From: Flavobacterium cheniae
Lineage (GTDB): Bacteria > Bacteroidota > Bacteroidia > Flavobacteriales > Flavobacteriaceae
Reading direction: 5' to 3'
NCBI RefSeq assembly: GCF_004363695.1
Contig: NZ_SNZC01000003.1
Location: forward strand, 248,001-312,000
Length of the DNA stretch: 64,000 nt
Shown here: positions 62,101 through 64,000 of the stretch, in pieces
Layout of the letters: the number at the start of each line of letters is the position of its first letter
Numbering within the stretch: position 1 is the stretch's first letter
Notes under the pieces: model-generated
The model's input: the letters and a program-made list of their open reading frames with translations, nothing else
Told to the model about the DNA's origin: nothing
The model's database searches: none
Made by a program: the position numbers and the translations under genes

Positions 62101-62185
62101 TTACGCCATCATTTTTTGGAAAATATTCTTGAGCATTTCCGGAAAATGAAATCAAGAATACTAACAATAACGATAAGTATCTCAT
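59162..62185 (-). CDS. Exported double-domain amidohydrolase
   Basis: 1007 aa with a signal peptide. Residues 30-430 form an amidohydrolase-like half with the metal motif lost (YPSFVELYSEFG, 87-98). A linker with DUF-like sequence and a Lys/Asp stretch (530-542) follows. Residues 560-1000 form a second half with all ligands: H625 and H627 in GIIDEHSHIA, H786 in FITCHSYVQ, H812 in FTHILEGYKLADKM and D866 in SINSDD. It lies 2 bp upstream of a second, inactive amidohydrolase. It acts in the periplasm on an unknown imide, amide or peptide substrate. Confidence 0.88.
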   Translation of the reverse strand: MRYLSLLLVFLISFSGNAQEYFPKNDGVKQSFKNYVAITNATIYVSATQKIEKATLLIKENKIVEVGTNISIPKGATIVDATGKTIYPSFVELYSEFGINKPTPRPSGNFTPQYDTNREGYYWNDHIKPEYNAYENLSYDQKAAGGLREVGFGTVLSHHNDGVIAGTGLLWTLNDFGTNADRMLKDKVSQHFTFSRSKFTKQSYPSSMMGSMALIRQVFHDAKWYAQGNATNKDLSLEAFNANKSLLQIFNAGDKLNALRADKLGDEFGVKYLIKGSGNEFERIDEIKKSGATFIIPLNFPDAYDVTDPYLAQQVSLSDMKFWNQAPFNLKILAENNVSFVLSTADLKETKSFLSNLRKAVLYGLPKDKALLALTETPAKLVNQFDKVGSISKGKLANFIIVSGDIFEDKSNILENWVQGNRNIIDKINPTDIRGTYDLVFDNHKFELKIEGETSKFEAKAVKDSINFGTKIQFNDPWVNLVIKNQDTTKANFVRLSGTFVKDMMQGKAVLENGNETSWTATKRTTEVKEDKKKDDKKDEPKVPSMYAVTYPNISFGNDEKPKQETILFKNVTVWTGEKEGNLKETDVLIQNGKIAKIGKNLPSSGAKVVDGTGKHLTAGIIDEHSHIAISNGVNEGGQNSSAEVTIEDVVNSEDINIYRNLAGGVTSANLLHGSANPIGGRAAFIKLKWGYSPDEMLVKDAPKYIKFALGENVKQSNWGDFERNRFPQSRMGVEQVYEDYFTRAIEYKNEWDTYKSGKNKKMPRFDVEMEVLGEILAKKRFITCHSYVQSEINMLMKLAERYGFKIQTFTHILEGYKLADKMSAHGVAGSTFADWWAYKYEVNDAIPYNAAIMMNEGVKVSINSDDAEMSRRLNQEAAKTVKYGNVTEEEAWNFVTLNPAKILQVDNKVGSIKVGKDADVVLWSDSPLSIYTRAEKTLVDGIIFYDLEKEKEVMSEIQKERAELINFMLDAKNKGMKTQLPKKKENGHYHCDTLGENCKESHYKYN

Positions 62186-62282
62186 GGTTTTTGGTTTAGT
62201 AATGGCTAAAGATAAAAATTATCTTCGATTTTAATTATGTAAGAAACGGATTTAAGAAATTTTAACTTTTGTTAATAGTAAA

Positions 62283-64000
62283 TTATCGGTTTATATAAAG
62301 ATAACCTGTTAATGGTTCGGAATAATTAGGATCATTTAAATAAAGGATATAATAATAAGTTCCAGCAGGCGCTAAAGTACTTCCAACACCATCTTCTACA
62401 TAACCATTCCAATCGGGTTTGTTATTGTTTCCTGTCCATAAATGTTTACCCCAGCGGTTGTAAATTAATAATTCAAAATTCATGAAAATATCACGAAGTC
62501 CATCGATAAAAAATGTGTCGTTTGAATTATCTCCATTTGGAGAAACTGCATTATAAACTGTAGGAGGACAATTTTCAGTTAATAAAAAGAATGAAGTTAC
62601 AGAAAAGCAACCATTATCAATACGTACAAAAATTTCTTTTGGAGTGGAAAGGGCTTCGTAGTTTGAGGTGTTTGTTATTGGATTTATATTTTGAACGGCA
62701 TCATTATAACTTTCATGAAATGAAACAATATGACTTGGATCTGTTTTAACTAATTCAGAGTAACTTGAAAAATCAAAGATGCCTCGAGTTAAACCAAGAT
62801 TACAATTAGTTATCGAATTTAAATTGTTGAAAGTTGGAGAAACTGTAAGTTCAATATCAATTTGGAAGGTGTTGTTGTTTTCTACTAGTTCTGTAACAAT
62901 TCCAGAGCCATTTCCTGTATCGTCAACTACAGCTAGCAATGTAAAATTTAGAGGAACAGAGCTTGGAATGGTTAAAGTTATGTTTCCATTTTCGCTACCT
63001 CCAATTGGAATTATGTTTTGAGTGTATGCAGTTGCTATTGCTTGTGTTCCAGCATAAAAGGTTATTGGAGTATTGGCTTGTAAAACTTCAGTACTATTTA
63101 AATTTGAAACTGTAAAATCAATTGTCACTTCTCTTGAATTACAAGTGGAAATGGGATTTTCTAGTACAATGGTTGCATCAGGTAATTGACTGTTTAGTTT
63201 GGTAACTACAGTGTTAATCATGATGAAATCTTGAAAAGAAGTTAATGCTATTGAAGCACTCGTGTCTCCGATAGAAATATAACTATCAATTTCGTAAATA
63301 TCCAAATCCATATTGTATAATTGGTTGGAACCTGTAACCGAATTAGTACTATTAAAAACGTTATTTGGAGGATTAAAAGGATTACTAATAACTGTACTAT
63401 TAACAGTGAAATTCTCTGTAGCTAGTTGTGAGTCTCCTTCCCAAGCGATAAATCCCGCTTTAGCATTAGCATTGTTTAGAACATATAAATTAGTTAAATT
63501 TATTTGTAAGGCATCTGGAACACCTTGTAAACCATCATAAATGTTTAATTGATTTAATGTTAAACTTGGATTTTCATATACTATTAAAATTGCCCAACCT
63601 GCAAAATTTGTCTTTCTACTATAATGAAGAGCTTCAAAAGGAGAAATATCTAAATTAGAAAGGGTATAAGTTCCATTTCCAGTTGTTTGAACCAAAGTTG
63701 TAATATCTTTAAAAGCACTAAAGTAAGTAAACGTATTAGGGTTGAAAAATCTTGAATGTGAAAAAGTTCTATCAGGAGTAATTGTTGTTCCGTTCAAATC
63801 AACTTCAAAATCACCATCTCCACTGCCTGCCCAATATAAATAAGCTCTAATAATTGTGTCACTCGGACCTAGATTTAGTGTTGCAGATGACGATGTATTG
63901 GTTACATAGAAATTGGTGGGATTATTTTCAGCTATATTCATTGTATTTCCTACAAATGTGAAATCGTATCTTCCATTTACTTGGGTAAACAACGAAATAT
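62283..64000 (-). CDS. T9SS class-B cargo protein, N-terminus cut by window
   Basis: The frame is open through base 64000; the first Met-like codon in the window is a TTG at 63992, and the residues above it (ISLFTQVNGRYDFTFVGN) look like the end of a signal peptide, so the true start is just outside. The N-terminal part (DTIIRAYLYWAGSGDGDFEVDLNGT, NFAGWAILIVYENPSLTLN) is a beta-sandwich domain common in these proteins. A CARDB-like segment (about 280-385) follows, and the C-terminal about 90 residues are the gliding-motility class-B sorting domain (NAVSPNGDNSNDTFFIDGL, LLIYNRWGKHLWTGNN). It is likely a surface adhesin. Confidence 0.88.
   Translation of the reverse strand, partial: ISLFTQVNGRYDFTFVGNTMNIAENNPTNFYVTNTSSSATLNLGPSDTIIRAYLYWAGSGDGDFEVDLNGTTITPDRTFSHSRFFNPNTFTYFSAFKDITTLVQTTGNGTYTLSNLDISPFEALHYSRKTNFAGWAILIVYENPSLTLNQLNIYDGLQGVPDALQINLTNLYVLNNANAKAGFIAWEGDSQLATENFTVNSTVISNPFNPPNNVFNSTNSVTGSNQLYNMDLDIYEIDSYISIGDTSASIALTSFQDFIMINTVVTKLNSQLPDATIVLENPISTCNSREVTIDFTVSNLNSTEVLQANTPITFYAGTQAIATAYTQNIIPIGGSENGNITLTIPSSVPLNFTLLAVVDDTGNGSGIVTELVENNNTFQIDIELTVSPTFNNLNSITNCNLGLTRGIFDFSSYSELVKTDPSHIVSFHESYNDAVQNINPITNTSNYEALSTPKEIFVRIDNGCFSVTSFFLLTENCPPTVYNAVSPNGDNSNDTFFIDGLRDIFMNFELLIYNRWGKHLWTGNNNKPDWNGYVEDGVGSTLAPAGTYYYILYLNDPNYSEPLTGYLYINR

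Overview
The window looks like the chromosome of a Flavobacterium-type member of the Bacteroidota (Flavobacteriaceae). The evidence is low G+C (about one third by eye), -7 boxes of the Bacteroidota form TAnnTTTG with a TTG near -33, very few Shine-Dalgarno sequences, type IX secretion (T9SS) C-terminal sorting domains of both class A and class B, a TonB-dependent receptor with a CarboxypepD_reg-like N-terminus, and lineage-typical genes (DUF5606, DUF349 repeats, OstA-like LptA, 2TM-domain proteins). I saw no tRNA, rRNA, CRISPR array, transposase or prophage. No gene-free stretch reaches 300 bp.

Layout. 1-5008: a truncated choice-of-anchor L adhesin, an ABC exporter pair, and a UbiB-like kinase with its TetR-like partner. 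5149-8752: nucleoid-associated protein, an orphan pRiA4b ORF-3-like protein, a TPR protein and glutaminase. 8767-15833: a regulatory island with a TonB-dependent receptor, a secreted DUF4886/PKD protein, and an operon TPR - LytS-type histidine kinase (fused to a 2TM domain) - 2TM - 2TM - LytTR response regulator. 15838-23112: mixed housekeeping genes (Ntn hydrolase, two thioredoxin-like proteins, CDP-alcohol phosphatidyltransferase, heme A synthase, CCA-adding enzyme, Sua5). 23123-36029: a surface glycan/LPS cluster with many glycosyltransferases, a pyruvyl transferase, an LPS-kinase-like protein and an LTA-synthase-like phosphotransferase. 36143-57802: mostly housekeeping (dapD, ruvX, def, mazG, aroE, DedA, DUF368, aminotransferase, OstA/LptA-like, purA, Fur-family, RelA/SpoT, rRNA/tRNA methyltransferase). 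57867-64000: two tandem secreted amidohydrolases and a truncated class-B T9SS cargo protein.

The most interesting system is in the 8.7-15.8 kb island. Two intergenic regions, exactly 3500 bp apart, carry the same element: a 20-bp identical block that forms, with a second half-site, a LytTR-type pair of 9-bp direct repeats (21-bp period), followed at identical distance by a -7 box and a shared TTTG-nn-TCATCAAAA start region. One copy precedes the TonB-dependent receptor. The other precedes the kinase/2TM/LytTR operon itself. In both, the TTG that would be the -33 of the divergent leftward gene (glutaminase; the DUF4886 protein) lies inside the first half-site. This suggests a two-component switch that activates the receptor and its own operon and may block the leftward promoters. 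The binding and the switch are inferred, not shown.

Several long open frames begin at a TTG or in upstream sequence that is better explained as promoter or repeat. I moved those starts (heme A synthase, LPS kinase, LTA-synthase-like, MazG, RNA methyltransferase, one glycosyltransferase) and give the reason in each entry.
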